Shown here piece by piece: positions 11,601-24,477 of a stretch of DNA of 64,000 bases; within the stretch, counting starts at the first letter, position 1; each line of letters opens with the position of its first letter. The DNA is from Metallyticus violacea (Eukaryota > Arthropoda > Insecta > Mantodea > Metallyticidae): the NCBI GenBank assembly GCA_030762175.1, contig CM060846.1, positions 178,251,041 through 178,315,040 on the forward strand, in the 5' to 3' direction. A model generated the notes under the pieces. The model was not told the origin of the DNA and made no database searches. It worked only from the letters and a program-made list of their open reading frames with translations. The translations under genes were made by a program, and so were the position numbers.

Positions 11601-13558
11601 TTCGGACTTACTTCTGAATTATAGTATTTGTATATACCGTATATATTACAGAAATAGTAAATTGCATTATTGTTTTGGTAATTATATTTTATTAACTTTA
11701 TAACAGTTGATATTTTTATGGTCAGGCTGTAATGTACGTTCTTTAAGCTGACTCACTGCTCAGATAGACGGAGATGATCGTATTTACGACACATGAGCGG
11801 CCTCACCTGAAAACTGCAATGTTGCAATATTTCGTCACAGGGGATATAATTTTCCCCACCAAAAAGTAAACTTCTTTTGACTGTTTCCGAACCTCTTCCA
11901 TCCTTAGCAGAAGAAGCGTCTGTGGCATAGCAACTGGTTAATGGGTGCAAAGACAGCCTGTTTGGTATAGGCTATTCTATGCACGGAAAATAACAGAATT
12001 GTGGATTTTGTAAAGACTTGAAATAAGTCGTAATTATGTGAGCAGTGGAAAGTTCAAGTAATAGAATATTTCATAAAATTGTGAAGTTGGGCTTTAGGCA
12101 CTTATGCGGATAGACACCATTACGTGTAAGGTATGACATACGACCATAAAAGGAAGAAAACGACGATTTGTAAATGAAAACTACAATAAAAAAAAATCAG
12201 CAAGTATAGATTTAATGGAAAATACGGAGAATGTAGATACACCTTCCACTTCAAAAACAAAACCAGGTAGATGAAATGCATCTTTCAATTGTGTATGATG
12301 ATGGTGGTGTCCGTTGGTATATCTCTCTACCTGCTTAAAAACCAACCGTTTACCAGGCACATGAAGACGTTCTCAAGGAGAGAACCTCATTCTGAGATAA
12401 CAATCCGTCGGTATATACATGCTATGAGAATACGTTAAATTATACACGCAAAACGGTGACGGATATTAAAATATGGATCATCATAGGAAACCATAGATTC
12501 GGCTGGTAGCTGGGAGGCGAATGTTATGATTGACTTACTATCTAATTATGGATCAGGCAAAATATTACCAGCTTGATAGGAGTTTGCAAAAAAACATAGT
12601 CTCACAATGTTAAATCTGTTTGAACCATCACCACCTCCTTTGTGGCCTAATGGAATTAAAAGAGACAGAATTCTTCTCTATAACTAATGGTGTGCCATGC
12701 TTGTAGGTGGCTGGTAAAAAATGCAGAAATTTAATTCCAATGTGACATATACATTTAACATGTTGGGCGCATGCAAAATGTTATAAGTGTTATCATGAAT
12801 TAAACCCTACAGGAAGTAAGAGGTTCTTCATTAAAAGTTAATTTAGAGTCGGTTGTATAGGAAATCCTTTAGCTATAAACCGGTTTTCATTTGTACAAAC
12901 ATTCTACTCCACGTACGTGCGCATAACTTCTATATCGCTTTGTTTATGTATGTCTTCCGGTAATGAGAGCGAACCACTGTGACCTCACTCACATTCTGTC
13001 TAGCGATAACATGCCGGTAAGATGAAATCATTCAGGAATGTGCTTGCATATGAGGACAGATAAAATTAGCTAGCAACAAACATTTCTCCAAGAGGAAAGT
13101 TTAGTATTGCATAAACATGTCGATAGCAGGGTATTCCCTTCATGCTTCGTTTATCTGTTAAAGGCCAATAAAGATATTTGAATTAAATCAGTTACCAAAA
13201 AGTAAACGAAGAAAAAAAAATAGTTGTAGTTGCAGTAAAGCAACGGTTGGAGGAGTTTAAAACTCCTATCATTGAAGGTTTTATATATATAAAGCAACAT
13301 CATAACCAAAATAAAGTCCAAAAGTGATCTGAAACGAACTGGCAATAAGCCAGTGGTTTTAAAGCAATGGGTACAGGAGATCCTGGATATCCTGCAGGCG
13401 AAGCCAAATCCATCTGAAACAATGCCAAATAAGAATCAGAGACAAACTAAACGCGTTATTTTCATAATTTTTAAACGTTAATCTATTACATTCTGCTGTA
13501 AAAAGTAATTTATAGACAGTAAATCTTTCCAGGAGAGCTACAGGTCGGGTTCGAACCA
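11601..13558. other. No recognised feature
   Basis: AT-rich sequence with no tRNA-like box, domain or repeat that I can identify. Confidence 0.45.
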
Positions 13559-13854
13559 ATGGCTTCAACCTTTACAGAAACTAAATTCCCGGAACCCATT
13601 CCAAGTATTGAAGGCGGGGTGTTAATTGCTGATAATGGGGACTTTGCTTCGATAGAGCACCGCGCAGATCTGCAGGAAAGTGGAAATTATATGATTACAA
13701 TGATGAAATAGCCCAATTAAGCAATTATGAGCGGGAGAGGTTAGTTCTATTCAAAACAGTGCTTGAGCAGAAAGAAGGAAACAAAACTAACGAAGCAAAG
13801 GACAAACTGAAAATTGAAGTGCTAAAGCTTGCAAAGGAAGCATTACAACTGGAG

Positions 13855-13901
<47 letters not shown>

Positions 13902-14052
13902 TTGATGGCGAGCAATTGCTTACTAAAAGCGAGCAAGGGCTTGTTTTTATTTATACAAAATCGCGAGCAGCTGCTCACGAGATTATAGATAAACCTTTTT
14001 ATTTACAGGAAATCGTAACTTCTTGCTTTTATGTATACCATACAATGATCTA
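13559..14052 (+). pseudogene. Possible decayed coding remnant of unknown family
   Basis: A frame opens at the ATG at 13559 and runs about 50 codons (MASTFTETKFPEPIPSIEGG at its start). It shifts at about 13690 into a charged stretch (YERERLVLFKTVLEQKEGNK), then reaches a (GA)n run at 13856-13899. It reopens beyond the run as a short frame ending at 14050. The middle looks helical and lysine/glutamate-rich. I do not recognise the family. It could equally be chance open sequence extended by the GA repeat. Confidence 0.25.
13856..13899. repeat. (GA)n microsatellite
   Basis: About 22 GA units. Both strands are open across it (Arg-Glu or Leu-Ser repeats), which makes spurious frames. Confidence 0.97.
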
Positions 14053-14650
14053 ACTTTCTGACGGACTGGAGGCTCTTATCTGATCTCATCAAGTGCTGAA
14101 GCTTACGACTACTGAACTTAATTGTGGTGGTAATTTTTTCTGGCGAAGAATTGTAAGAAATCGCGTTTAGTCATTGAGTTCTTGGCATTGGTGCTTGGAA
14201 AGCGGATGCGTTCGGAAACGATATGAGCATGATTATATTTCCCGGCATTGAGAATATTCGATTTCTGACTGGAAAAAAATTTCGGTTGTCCTTCGCGTGC
14301 TGGTAAAAATTAGAATCCAATAAATAGCGTTAAGCTATAATGCGTGTGGTAATTGTTGGATCTAATTTTCCGCCACCCTTAACACCCTGATATGGATATT
14401 TTTCAACACTTTTCCTCCCAAGTCACTAACATATTTCGAGGGAGCTGGCGAATGTTGAACGAGAGGAGTAAATCGGTGCCTTATGTACATAGGTGCTGCG
14501 AAGGCGACTAGTCACCGGCATCGAACTACAACTTTGTCATTTGCAGATGGCTTCAACATCATATGAGCAAAATTTATATTTCTTGTGTTTGAAATTACAG
14601 ATGATGAGAAAAGAACCTTCATGAGTTATTACAAGCTCACATAAAGAGGT

Positions 14651-14939
14651 CCGCCACGTGTGGCCGAGATCATTAACGCGCGGACTTGCGAGCGGGAGAT
14701 CTGGGATTTGATTCACACTAGGACTCTTCCCTGAATGAGGTTTTCCCAAGTTTTCCTCAGCCCGCTTAAATGGCAAATGCCAAAGGAGATACTCTAAACT
14801 TAGGCCTGAATTCCTTCCTTCTAAACAAACAAACAAACAAAAACACACACACACCCTTTCCTGGTTTATAATTTCATTTCATGCATCATTAGTGTTCACC
14901 GCCTGTAGGTAAAACGGGCGTTAAACACCATTTAAAATA
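14651..14939 (+). mobile_element. SINE-L, diverged
   Basis: A CCGCCACG start and a mutated A box (GTGGCCGAGATCATTAACGC). The B box is weak (GGATTTGATTC). The body TTTTCCCAAGTTTTCCTCAG and CAAATGCC, the internal tail replaced by (AAAC)n/(AC)n, and the 3' domain GTTCACCGCCTGTAGG and AACGGGCGTTAAACACC can be read. An old copy. Confidence 0.88.
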
Positions 14940-15640
14940 ACATTAAAAAATTAAAGGAATGGGAAATAAAAAGAAGCAACATCTTCCAATTCAACTTAGA
15001 TTTTCTAATTATAATAAAAAGGACACTTTGTAGAAATTGACGTTCTTATGTTATTAGGAAATTTGGGTTGATACAAAGGGGTGAAGAATAAAATATGCTT
15101 TCTTCAAAATGCTTCTGACAATAAAATGAATTCACGAGTGTTAAGAAATTTGGAATAATATAAAATTTAAACGTCTTTATTCTAAATGAAATTAAGACAA
15201 AAGAGAAAGAGGAGATTTTTTAAAATGAAGATGAGGTTCCGAACTATCGTTATCTAAGACTTTGTTTAGCATCGTTTAGTTATGAGAGAATGCGTTGAAG
15301 CCTATGAAAGTCCCCTACACCTTTCGAACGTGGCCCCTGAGGGCTTCTGCTGCTCGCGGGAATTTTGTGGGCCACTGCATGACCTGAACTTCCGTATCTT
15401 CGCCTGATTGATACGAACGCTGGATTATCTTCTTGATGATCGGTATTTGGTTCGTAAGATACAATGTACGAATATTCCTACAGGACATGGAACATTCTTC
15501 AGTATGCATCTTGCAACGGGCTCTACCACATCTGCCGGGCTTTTTAATTCAACCGAATTACTATATCTCATAGTTCCTATAGAGGAAGGCATTCAAGAGC
15601 AAGGATGATACATACTTCTCTATGGTCATGATGTTAAGGC

Positions 15641-15906
15641 CTCGACGATGAATAGTGGTCTAGTATTAATAGTATTTTCCTCATAGAACCAAGGTCGCAG
15701 GTTCAAATCCGGTCCGGGTCAATGAATCTTTGGACGTAAAAATCATAATTATATTTAAGAAAAGTCGTTTGTACTAAGTTGTAGATTTACAACACGTAAA
15801 AGAATCTCAAGCCTGAAAGAAGAAGCCTCTGAGCAAATTTATCGACCATTTCACATCCTGAATGGGACGCTAATGACCAAAGGTGTTAAAGAGTGCTTAG
15901 ATACAC
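15641..15906 (+). mobile_element. SINE-R, strongly diverged
   Basis: The head is damaged, but B box GGTTCAAATCC and body blocks AAGAATCTCAAGCCTGAAAG, AGCCTCTGAGCAAATTT, TGAATGGGACGCTAATGACC and GTTAAAGAGTGC match the R-family order seen at 48424-48727. Confidence 0.8.
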
Positions 15907-16793
15907 CAAATTATAAAAATAATTGGCGATGAAAACACATGCGAATCGTGCGATTGCATACAGGCAGGTGCACATTTCTTTTCACATTGCTTGCGGGAAG
16001 GAAAGGTTCAGCTGCGTAGTTTTCCAATGCTCCAGGGTTAGTTTTGTGAGACGATCTGACATAGGTTTCATTTTCAAATTTTCCTCTCCTTGGAATTCGG
16101 CATTTTAATGTTGGATAAATTCTGGATCTACTGACTACGTCGACAATGTCTAGAATAAGGTCGATCCCTTTCCCAAACTCCCCGAAAAATTGGAATATTT
16201 ACATCTGACGTGTATAGAATGACGTTATTTAAATGTCAAACTCATATAAGCAAAAACAAATTAAGGCCAACCTAACACAATTTAACATCAAGTTTTAATT
16301 AGTTACTGCATTCTCTGATCGTAAAAAAGCAAATTAAATTGATAAAGCACAATGGAAATCCTTACTGGAGATAAACGCTCGCCAGCTTCAGCGCAGTGAA
16401 TCTCTGCTTTGGAAACGTTTAATTATTTTTTTAGCTTTTAACGTCTCCGCTACTGCCAAAGAACTTTCAGATGTTGAAGGGGTCTATTAATTTATAGTGA
16501 AAATGAGTCCGGAGCCCGGAGTGCGTCAACGACTAAAATAACCTAGAACTGCCTTTCGAAATAAAGCAAAATTGCGAAAAAATCTTATCAAAGCGGATTT
16601 TCTTGGAGAGAATCGAACTTAAGATAACCAGTCGATAGTTCACTTAGTGCCCGAGTACCATTGGACAAGACCAATTAAAATACTATATTCGTCTCACTCT
16701 TTGGTAGAATGGCACACAACGTATGTGTGCACAAAGATTTGTCAAATGCCGTTATTGTAACTTAGGAAGATGTCATTTGTCGACACACACACA
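15907..16793. other. No recognised feature
   Basis: AT-rich sequence between two SINEs. I see no coding frame with recognisable motifs. Confidence 0.4.
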
Positions 16794-17050
16794 CCGCCAC
16801 GGGTAGTCGAGGTCGTTAAGGCGCGGACTCGTGAGCAGGTCTGGGTTTCGAATCCCGCCAGGACAGTCTTCCATGACTGGGGATTTTTCCAGGTTTTCCT
16901 CAGTTTTCATAAATGGCAAATACCGGGGAGGTACCCTAAACTTAGTCCTGAAACGTTTCCTTCCTTAAAAAAAATTCTTTTCCAATATTTCATTTCATAT
17001 ATCCTCCGTGTCCACCGCCTGTGGTGCGTAAAATCAGGCGTTAAATTCTA
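16794..17050 (+). mobile_element. SINE-L
   Basis: CCGCCACGGGTAGTCGAGG head with a 4-5 base deletion in the anticodon/variable region, B box GGTTTCGAATCCC, CCAGGACAG, body GGTTTTCCTCAGTTTTCATA and CCGGGGAGGTACCC, and 3' domain TGTCCACCGCCTGTGGTGCG. It inserted next to a short (AC)n. Confidence 0.9.
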
Positions 17051-18096
17051 TTAATACATATAACTTGACCATAAAATATGGATATCACTTCAGGAAATCA
17101 TTGTTAGGTTCCGGTTAAATTAAGTGCTGAAACTTTAAAAAATCACTTTTTTGTGCCAAAAATTTCAAAAACATTTGCTTAAACAGAAAAATATTTAGTA
17201 CAAATTAAAACAAAACAATGAAATTACGCATAATAAAAGAAATATTCATGCCCATCAGCTGCAATTGTAAAAAATTGATCGGAACTGCAATGAAGGTTAA
17301 ATGTCCTTTCAAAATTGTCCATCACAAATCCTTGCCTATAACCACTTGTATTGAGGAAAGGATACTGCTATTCCACATATTTGAAGAGGGTGCAACGGTT
17401 TAGTAGGCTCGGTCTAAGTGCCCCAGCTTAATGAGAGTATTTGTTGTAATGAGAATATATCATATGGGTGATTAGAGTATTTTAAGAGAATAGATGATGT
17501 CATGAGAAGAAGACACACATGCGTGTTAAGATGAGCAATATGGAAGAGCTCTCGGAGAATGACTGACTGCTCGTAATATTAACACTTGAGCATACATTCA
17601 GTGTTAATGCTGCCCATCTGTTCGGGCTAGCGTATGATATAAAGGCCTCCTAGACAAGGAAGTCAGCAGAAGAGCTGCTACGGGAGTCCACGCAGGTTCT
17701 TGCTGGCTTTGGTACTTGGTTTGAATTCTTCTTTTATGGAGTTGATTGACTTAGTCTCTTAGCAGCCCAGAGCAACTCGCCTTTTCTGGAAGACACGATT
17801 TAGCTCTGTCTTCGAACCTACATCAACTATCTTATAACCTTTCTCTCTTGTCGTAAGCCACCAGAGACTGAGTAGAGAAAATTGTAAAGGCATCAACGCA
17901 TTATATCTCCAAGCTGAATATCTGATGGCGGACACCACAGCTTACTAACCGTCGAATAAATACAGGTGGCAGCACTTGGGTACTAATTTTGAAGCGGTTT
18001 GGTAGATTGATTATTCATCGTCTCAGTGTTGTTGGCCACGCATCAATGACAACAATTTCTCGGAGAGAATTCTTCTATTTTGTTCATTCGTGCTCA
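17051..18096. other. No recognised feature
   Basis: AT-rich, moderately mixed sequence. A short frame at 17218-17403 shows no family motif. Confidence 0.4.
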
Positions 18097-18112
18097 ACAG
18101 GATTGGAAGAGG

Positions 18113-18411
18113 TTTTTTTTTTTTTGATTGATTTATTTATGGACGCTCTTTAACATCTCAGGTCATCAGCGTCCCATTCAACTCAGGGCGTGAAACGCCC
18201 GACAAATTTTGCTCAGAGGTCTCTCTTTCAGGCTTGAGGTTCTTTTTCGTGCCGCAAATGTACGACAGGGGACCCATGGCTTTACTTCCCTTCCGAAGGA
18301 AGCCATACTTAGGATTTTACGCCCGAAAAAATCCATCGGTCCTGGCCGGGTTCGAACCCGCGATCTTGGGTTTTGGAGGCAAGTATGGTAACCACTACAC
18401 CACCAGGACCG
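18113..18411 (-). mobile_element. SINE-R, full length with perfect 16-bp target duplication
   Basis: In reverse orientation, the T-run (A-tail) is at the left and the head at the right end. Read on the minus strand, the head GGTCCTGGTGGTGTAGTGG and B box GGGTTCGAACCC are intact. The body contains TTCCTTCGGAAGGGAAGTAA, GTACATTTGCGGCACGAAAA, GCCTCTGAGCAAAATTTGTC and GATGACCTGAGATGTTAAAG. The 16 bases ACAGGATTGGAAGAGG lie at 18097-18112 and again at 18412-18427, proving retroposition. The head resembles tRNA-Arg(CCT). Confidence 0.96.
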
Positions 18412-18462
18412 ACAGGATTGGAAGAGGAGTTCAATAGTAGAAATTAGCGCTCGACATCACAT

Positions 18463-18464
<2 letters not shown>

Positions 18465-18551
<87 letters not shown>
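18465..18551. repeat. Compound (TA)n(TG)n microsatellite
   Basis: About 15 TA units run directly into about 27 TG units with one interruption. Confidence 0.97.
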
Positions 18552-19399
18552 ATTATTGTGTTCAAAATATTTCGCGTCCTCTGGTGTTTTGTTTACGATA
18601 CACTTAGCTACGTCCAATGCTAACTTAGCTGCCGCGAGTGGAACTTAGCAACTGAGTGCCTGTGATGGAATCAGAATAACAAATTACTCTCGCCGTGTGT
18701 GAAACTTACAGATGAGTGCCGCGATACTGAAACTGAAAAATCTTGAACTGATGAATAGGAACTGCGTAAATGATAACTGATTCTCAGCTGAGTGTTAATG
18801 CCCAACTGATGTATCAGAACTGCGTGCCCGCGTTCGAAACTGGACTTGTTAGCTGCGTCTGAGTGATTCTGTTAACTGCGTGCCTCAGTAACGTCGAACT
18901 TATAATGATTGCCCCAGCCCAGCAAAGGCTCCCTTATATATTAAATTCAAATAAAGTAATCGTTAGCTTAACGATGCCACTGGGTCACATAGGCACTTGC
19001 AAGTTTCACGCCTATCTTTCAAAGTTCAAACATACATTTGCCATTGCTTGGCTCAAATACACCTGCACATGTGCCATGCGCCATTTTTGAAAGTTTAAAA
19101 AATTTAGTAGGCATTGTCTAGTTTAAAGGCTAACAGTACAACACCTGTCGGGTTGAAAGCCCTAACGGATTTAAAAGTCCTTCGGTTTATTAACCCTGCA
19201 AAGACTTTCCTTTAGACGTAGTATCACCCCTGACCCTCGGGTTTATTGTGCAGAGTTTTGTAGCTCTCTTGGCTTTCCAAGCTACCGTAACAGAAAAACA
19301 CCAGAGAATTTCTCTTTTGTCGAGGTACTATGCCAATGTTAACATTATGCCGTATTATACATATATACTTACATGATATTTACATTACTAATTAAAATA
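18552..19399. other. No gene; weak repeats of a GAGTGCC/GCGTGCC motif
   Basis: Between about 18610 and 18895, sequence of the type AACT...GAGTGCC or GCGTGCC recurs at irregular spacing of roughly 40-70 bp, suggesting a very decayed tandem repeat. No coding signal. Confidence 0.35.
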
Positions 19400-19489
19400 C
19401 ATATCCCCTGACAAAGTTATTACGGCCCACTACCACCGAAATATAATATTCGGTAGTAGTGGGCCCTAATAACTTTGTCAAGGGGTATG
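19400..19489. repeat. 41-bp inverted repeat with 8-nt loop (foldback)
   Basis: The left arm 19400-19440 and right arm 19449-19489 are reverse complements with only about 4 mismatches, separated by ATATAATA. The arms contain TGACAAAGTTATTA and GGCCCACTAC. In RNA or single-stranded DNA this forms one long hairpin. It may be a small foldback MITE or a local inverted duplication. I see no flanking duplication that decides this. Confidence 0.93.
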
Positions 19490-20049
19490 CGATTATCACT
19501 CACACAACCAACTTCGCTTACGTTTTGGTCTTCCAAAATTTGAGCGACATAAAAAGGGATTTTATAGTCACTATTTTCCTCAAATATACCCTTAATTTTT
19601 ATTCTCTTTGGGACTTCTACCTTCGAACATGAGAGAGTGTAAAGTTGACTTTCAACGCATTGTGTTTCTTTAGCTGAATTACTCAACAAGTCTGCCGTAA
19701 ATTCTATTTTCTAAATAGAGTGAGTCAAGAAATAATAATTGGTTGATATGAAAGCGAAGTCACATAGTAAATAGTGTCACAAATTAATTTTGAATAACAT
19801 CAATTGAAGAAACATCGTTTTTTGTTCCGGTTCAGTTACTTCAGTGTAAAGGCTTCAACATTTTCTACACCAATACTACGACCTTAAGCTAGATATGGTG
19901 ACTTTAGGGGGCAGTGGGGGATCGAACACTACTTGTCCGGATTAGGATAAAGGGTTATGTCTGCTCACAAAAGTTAAGCAGAGTGAGCAACACACGTTAC
20001 GTGAATCAACTTGACTAACTCATACTAAATTTTTAGCAGCTCTCTTTAT

Positions 20050-20700
20050 ATGTGTCTCAGCTTCGGTTAGCACAAGAAATACATTGTTATATTTCATACA
20101 TTAGGCCACAAGATCTGTAAAGTATCCTAATAATCATCCTAGAAATAGTTTCGTGATTTGTAGCAAATATTTTTGTACAGGTTCTCAAGAAATTTTGTAT
20201 AATATTAATTCGTAACTTTTCAATATATCTGCTGCAATTACCTACTAGTTTTCTACCGTAAATATGCGTTGTTTCATCGACAGTTAACTTTAAGAGTTCC
20301 TTTTATGTTCACATTTTGACCTAATGAATCTTGATGTTTCTTGGTAGTGCTTTCGAAGACACTTTTTTTTTTTTTTTTTGACTTCAATTCATCGGGAGGA
20401 CTTACGTTCGTATATTTATTAAGAAACTTTCTAAGATTTGGATCGCTCACATTATAAAGCAATATGTTAGCTGAAACAAATACTTTGCATAAATGTGCAT
20501 AATACAGTGCTCTTCATGAGACATTGCAAGAGAAGAATGTGTTGGCTCTTCTGGATGCCTGGATGAAACATTTGCGATATACTTACTTCCTGATAAAGGC
20601 TGTGTTAATATAAACTTTGACGTACCCTTACACATATCCCACACGGCTGGCATTCCATCAGTGGTAAACTCGTGGCAAACGCAGACTGCTACAAACTTTA
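20050..20700 (-). pseudogene. hAT-like transposase remnant, antisense
   Basis: Read on the minus strand, this contains AVWDMCKGTSKFILTQPLSG at about 20647-20588 and then DPNLRKFLNKYTNVSPPDE at about 20443-20387. A T-run at about 20361-20379 (A-run on the minus strand) breaks the frame, followed by SVFESTTKKHQDSLGQNV and a degraded part. The order of these blocks resembles the region just before the first catalytic Asp of a hAT-type family seen in insects. The catalytic segment is not readable. It is clearly broken. Assignment to hAT is from memory of the family and moderately sure. Confidence 0.45.
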
Positions 20701-21442
20701 TTTACACTCGATTTCACTTTAAGCACATTTAACTCTGAGAGCTAAACATCTGCTAAACGTTAACCAACACAAAAAGCAACAACTCTGGTAAGCCAGCAGT
20801 AACGTAATGTGCAGATGAAATGTATTTTGTTAACTGTGTTGGCAGCTTGAGATGGACATGAGTCATTTGCAAGGTCACAGCGGGGAATGCAATGGAATGC
20901 AAGAAAATATAGTACCTACCGACATCATAACATTCTTACAGTATGATGCCCCTCATAATAGTATAAAGAGACGATGCATTGTCTATGAGGCAATACAATG
21001 ACATTCGCGTGGCTATTAGGTACGTGCTGCAGATATTTTACTTCTTCTTCTCAATGTTGGTTTCTGAAAGAAACTTTTCGTTGAGAAATTTGAAAGGGAA
21101 TAGCGGAAGAATTCTAAAATATGGTATATATTCCCATCATTTTTACTTGCTTTTGTGTGAAATAAAAATTTAAATCTACACCTGTCTATCCTTGATAGGG
21201 AAATTGAAATTTGTTTTAAGAATGTACTCGTTAGAAAAAATAAATTTTTATTTCCTTATTAATTCAGACCCTATCATCGTGTTGCCGTAATGCAGTATTG
21301 TGACCTCTTGTATGATGTTCTTGTAGTCTGGTAATTATTTGTTTCGTTGTGTTGCATGAGAACGGAATGTAAGTGGCAACACCAAAGAAGAAGTTTTAAT
21401 GCCTTCTGGTATTACGAACCCAGTTTGCCACTCACTGTCAGT

Positions 21443-21706
21443 AATTGCCTTCTAAACCCAAGATCGCGGGTTCAAACCAGGCCAAGATCGATCGATGGGT
21501 TTTTTCGGGTGTAAAATTCCTAAGTATGGCTTCCTTCGTAAGGAAAGTAAAGCCGTGGGTCCCATGTCGTACATTTACGGCACGAAAAAGAAGCTCAAGC
21601 CTAAAAGAAGAGGCCTCTGAGGAAAATTTGTCGACCGTTTCACGTCCTGAATTGAATGGGACGCTGATGACTTGAGATGTTAAAGAGCGTCCGTGAATAA
21701 AACAAA
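21443..21706 (+). mobile_element. SINE-R, lacking the 5' half of the head
   Basis: Starts at the anticodon region (TTGCCTTCTAAACCC), then B box GGGTTCAAACC, and body blocks TAAGTATGGCTTCCTTCG, GTACATTTACGGCACGAAAA, CCTCTGAGGAAAATTTGTCG and GATGACTTGAGATGTTAAAG. The A box is missing, so it is 5' truncated. Confidence 0.9.
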
Positions 21707-23331
21707 TCATCTAAAATTAATCGTCAATAAAGATGAATTGGCTCTATAAGGTGCAATGCGAGATTTAAAGAGACCATTAATATTAAATATCTGTCTCAAA
21801 GTATACTAAGGAGTACACTGAATGTAAAATGGCTGAGTTGTAGAAAATGTTGCAAAAGACGTACTGTCCTTTCCCATAGTTTTAGAATAATGAGCTTTCT
21901 TGTTATAATGTTGTGGTTTTATGAACATTCTGTATACCCATATGACGTTTTTGTGAATTATAGTGAATCGACTATTTATCGCACCAACTTTCTAAACACT
22001 ACATCAATAAATAGTGTTGCAACCTAATTTTTTCTCTTTCATTTTGTGACTATTAGAATTTTTTCGCCCTAAAATAACATGAAATAAATATGTTTCACTT
22101 TTGCAATAGCGCTTTAGAATATGCTACAGAGCTATTTCACTTAAATTTGTGTATAATACTCTGTTTAGTTTTATTATGTAATGTTTTGAAGTAGAATTAT
22201 GAAATAATGGTTCATCGGTGGCATTACTCCGATGATGCACTAATTTTTATCATTATTAAAAATCTCAGCTTTTTTTTACTTTAATTTCAATCCTGCATCT
22301 CTAATGATTATTTTACTACACTATTTAACGTTGATAAAGAGCACACCCAATAAATAAACGAGTGAACTCTCTAGAACTTTAGATATAAGATTAATATCAA
22401 AGAGCGACGTTTGATAATGATTATCGTTTATGCAAACTAAGGAATTGCTGTAAACCGGCTACAAAGGGTATTGTGCTAATTTGTCAAATAATTACTTGTT
22501 TCATTTTTATGATTGTTTCATCATATACGTAATTTCAATTTAACCCAGTAAAGTTGTCCCATGTACCGTTGCTTTAATTTCGTCTGCTGTGTAGTGTTTA
22601 CACCAAATGAAAGATCTACTGGATTGCGTGTTCCTCTTTCTGGTTCTGTACGCCACTGGGACCAAAAAAGGAAAAAAGGAAGCAAGAAGAATTCCTGAGT
22701 TTGCTCTGCAATTTGTTAACGTGATATTAATGGTATGCACATCGCAGCATGTTATTGAAGAGAACCTCTCTACAGACGGACCACACACAGCGCGGTTTGG
22801 GAATGAATCTGACAATGACATGGAAAAAGACACGACGCAGCCCTTTCTACATAAATACGTGCAGCTACATTCACAACAACAATTTGTACCATGTCTAAGG
22901 GTAGCACAAAATATGGAAATGTAGGACAGCTAACCGAATCTATGCAATTATGTTTTTATTCTTATTTTAAGTGAATTGGAAGAGCACATCTTGGACCAAC
23001 ACTATGATGTAAAAATAAAATGTGTATGAACATAGCCGTTCTTGTGCTATTTTTGTGAAAATTTATTGGATGAGATCTGCCTAGCAAATTACAGTAAAAT
23101 TGCACTCGTAAAATTCTATGTAGGTCTAATTAAAATTAGTTGTCAATAATTTTATCCGTTCATAAGAGATTACTTAATATCAGAGTCTAATTTTTCAGAC
23201 AAAACGTTAATCTAAAGCAGTTTAAAATAATTGTGACGTTTGCATACAAAGGCTGCCTTTTGCAGAGCAAATACGTTCAAATTTTCCTGCAGAGATTCCA
23301 CTAATAGGAAAACTTTACTTGTATATAGTGT
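21707..23331. other. No recognised feature
   Basis: AT-rich. An open frame at 22607-22924 (105 codons, MKDLLDCVFLFLVLYATGTK at its start) has a hydrophobic start and a charged tail but no motif I recognise. The antisense strand is also open there, so I do not call a gene. Confidence 0.35.
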
Positions 23332-23613
23332 ACCGCGACAGGTGACCGAGGCCGCTAAGGCGCGGACTCGTGAGCGGGAGGTCTGGGGTTCGAATCCCGC
23401 CAGGACCGCCCTCTCTGACTGGAGTATTTTCCAGGCTTTCCTTAGTCCTCATAACTGGCAAATGCAGGGGAGGTACCCTAAACTTAGGCCTGGAATGCTT
23501 CCTTCCTTAAAAATATTCATTCCCAATTTATCATTTCATCTCATGTATCACCAGTGTTCACCGCCTGTGGTGCCTCAGTAGTAAAAAAGGGCGTTAAACA
23601 CTACTCAAAAAAA
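23332..23613 (+). mobile_element. SINE-L, well preserved
   Basis: ACCGCGACAGGTGACCGAGG head, B box GGTTCGAATCCC, CCAGGACCG, body TTTTCCAGGCTTTCC, CAAATGCAGGGGAGGTACCC, TTAGGCCTGGAATGC, 3' domain GTTCACCGCCTGTGGTGCC, GGGCGTTAAACAC, A-tail. A weak candidate target duplication (TGTATA...AGTGT) flanks it. Confidence 0.93.
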
Positions 23614-24477
23614 TGTATAAACAGTGTCTCAGAAGTACTCCTGCACATTAATAGCATTATCATATTATTAAAATATTTAAAACGTGTTTCGTTTTTCATT
23701 TGATTGTAATTCAGTTAATTACTGTAACAACAGTTGCCGTTAGCACTTCATACAGTACATTAATTTATCTGTCAATATTTCCGTTATTCATTCTTTATTA
23801 ATTGTCGTTTGTTGTGTTTCAACCAAACATACACTATTACTAACGAGTTTATGTTCTTCAGTTCTGATAGAAGCACGATTAGGCGACTACGAGAGTTCTT
23901 AACGACTTGCATGAAAAATATCTTGATGCGCGATTGTCACATCGGTAATATTTGCCATAACTGAGATCAAATTGAAAGAACAGGAAACATTAAATTAACA
24001 CCGAGGGCTAGAAGGTTAGCAGACAACAACCACTGTTTGTTCACTCATGTATAGAAAGCCCTCGTAAATGAATCAGAAGTGCAGCTGTGCAGTTGTGTAT
24101 ATTGTGCGAAATTCTTTCCTTCGGCAGGTGGCGAAGCCGTTATGCAATAACTTCCAGTCAGCTAAATCAATTTCTGATTCATAGGGAAATGAGACTCCGT
24201 ATTTAAACTTTCGATTTTTATAATAAGTATAAATAATCAGGCAAAAATACCATTCTTTCATTACAGTGACATAAATTTTACATTAAAAAGGAGAAGGAGA
24301 AAAAGTTGGGCTGTTAAATAAAGAAGCGTAATCTTTTACAAGCATAATTTCTCTCCCTAAAATTTAATTGTACAATATTATGTTAGTTTAATGTGTAATG
24401 TATACGTTGTGTTGGTTTCACTGTTGCCAATTCCAGTTTCCGCTTGTGAGAGGTGTGCAAGTTCCGCATATGGCACA
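23614..24477. other. No recognised feature
   Basis: AT-rich sequence between a SINE and a mariner remnant. No motif seen. Confidence 0.4.

Noticed and set aside
13787..14053. Arg-Glu and Leu-Ser repeat frames across the GA run
   Set aside because: Dinucleotide repeat artefact, open on both strands.
22540..22924. Overlapping open frames of 97 and 105 codons on opposite strands
   Set aside because: Neither has a motif and both strands are open, so no gene can be chosen.
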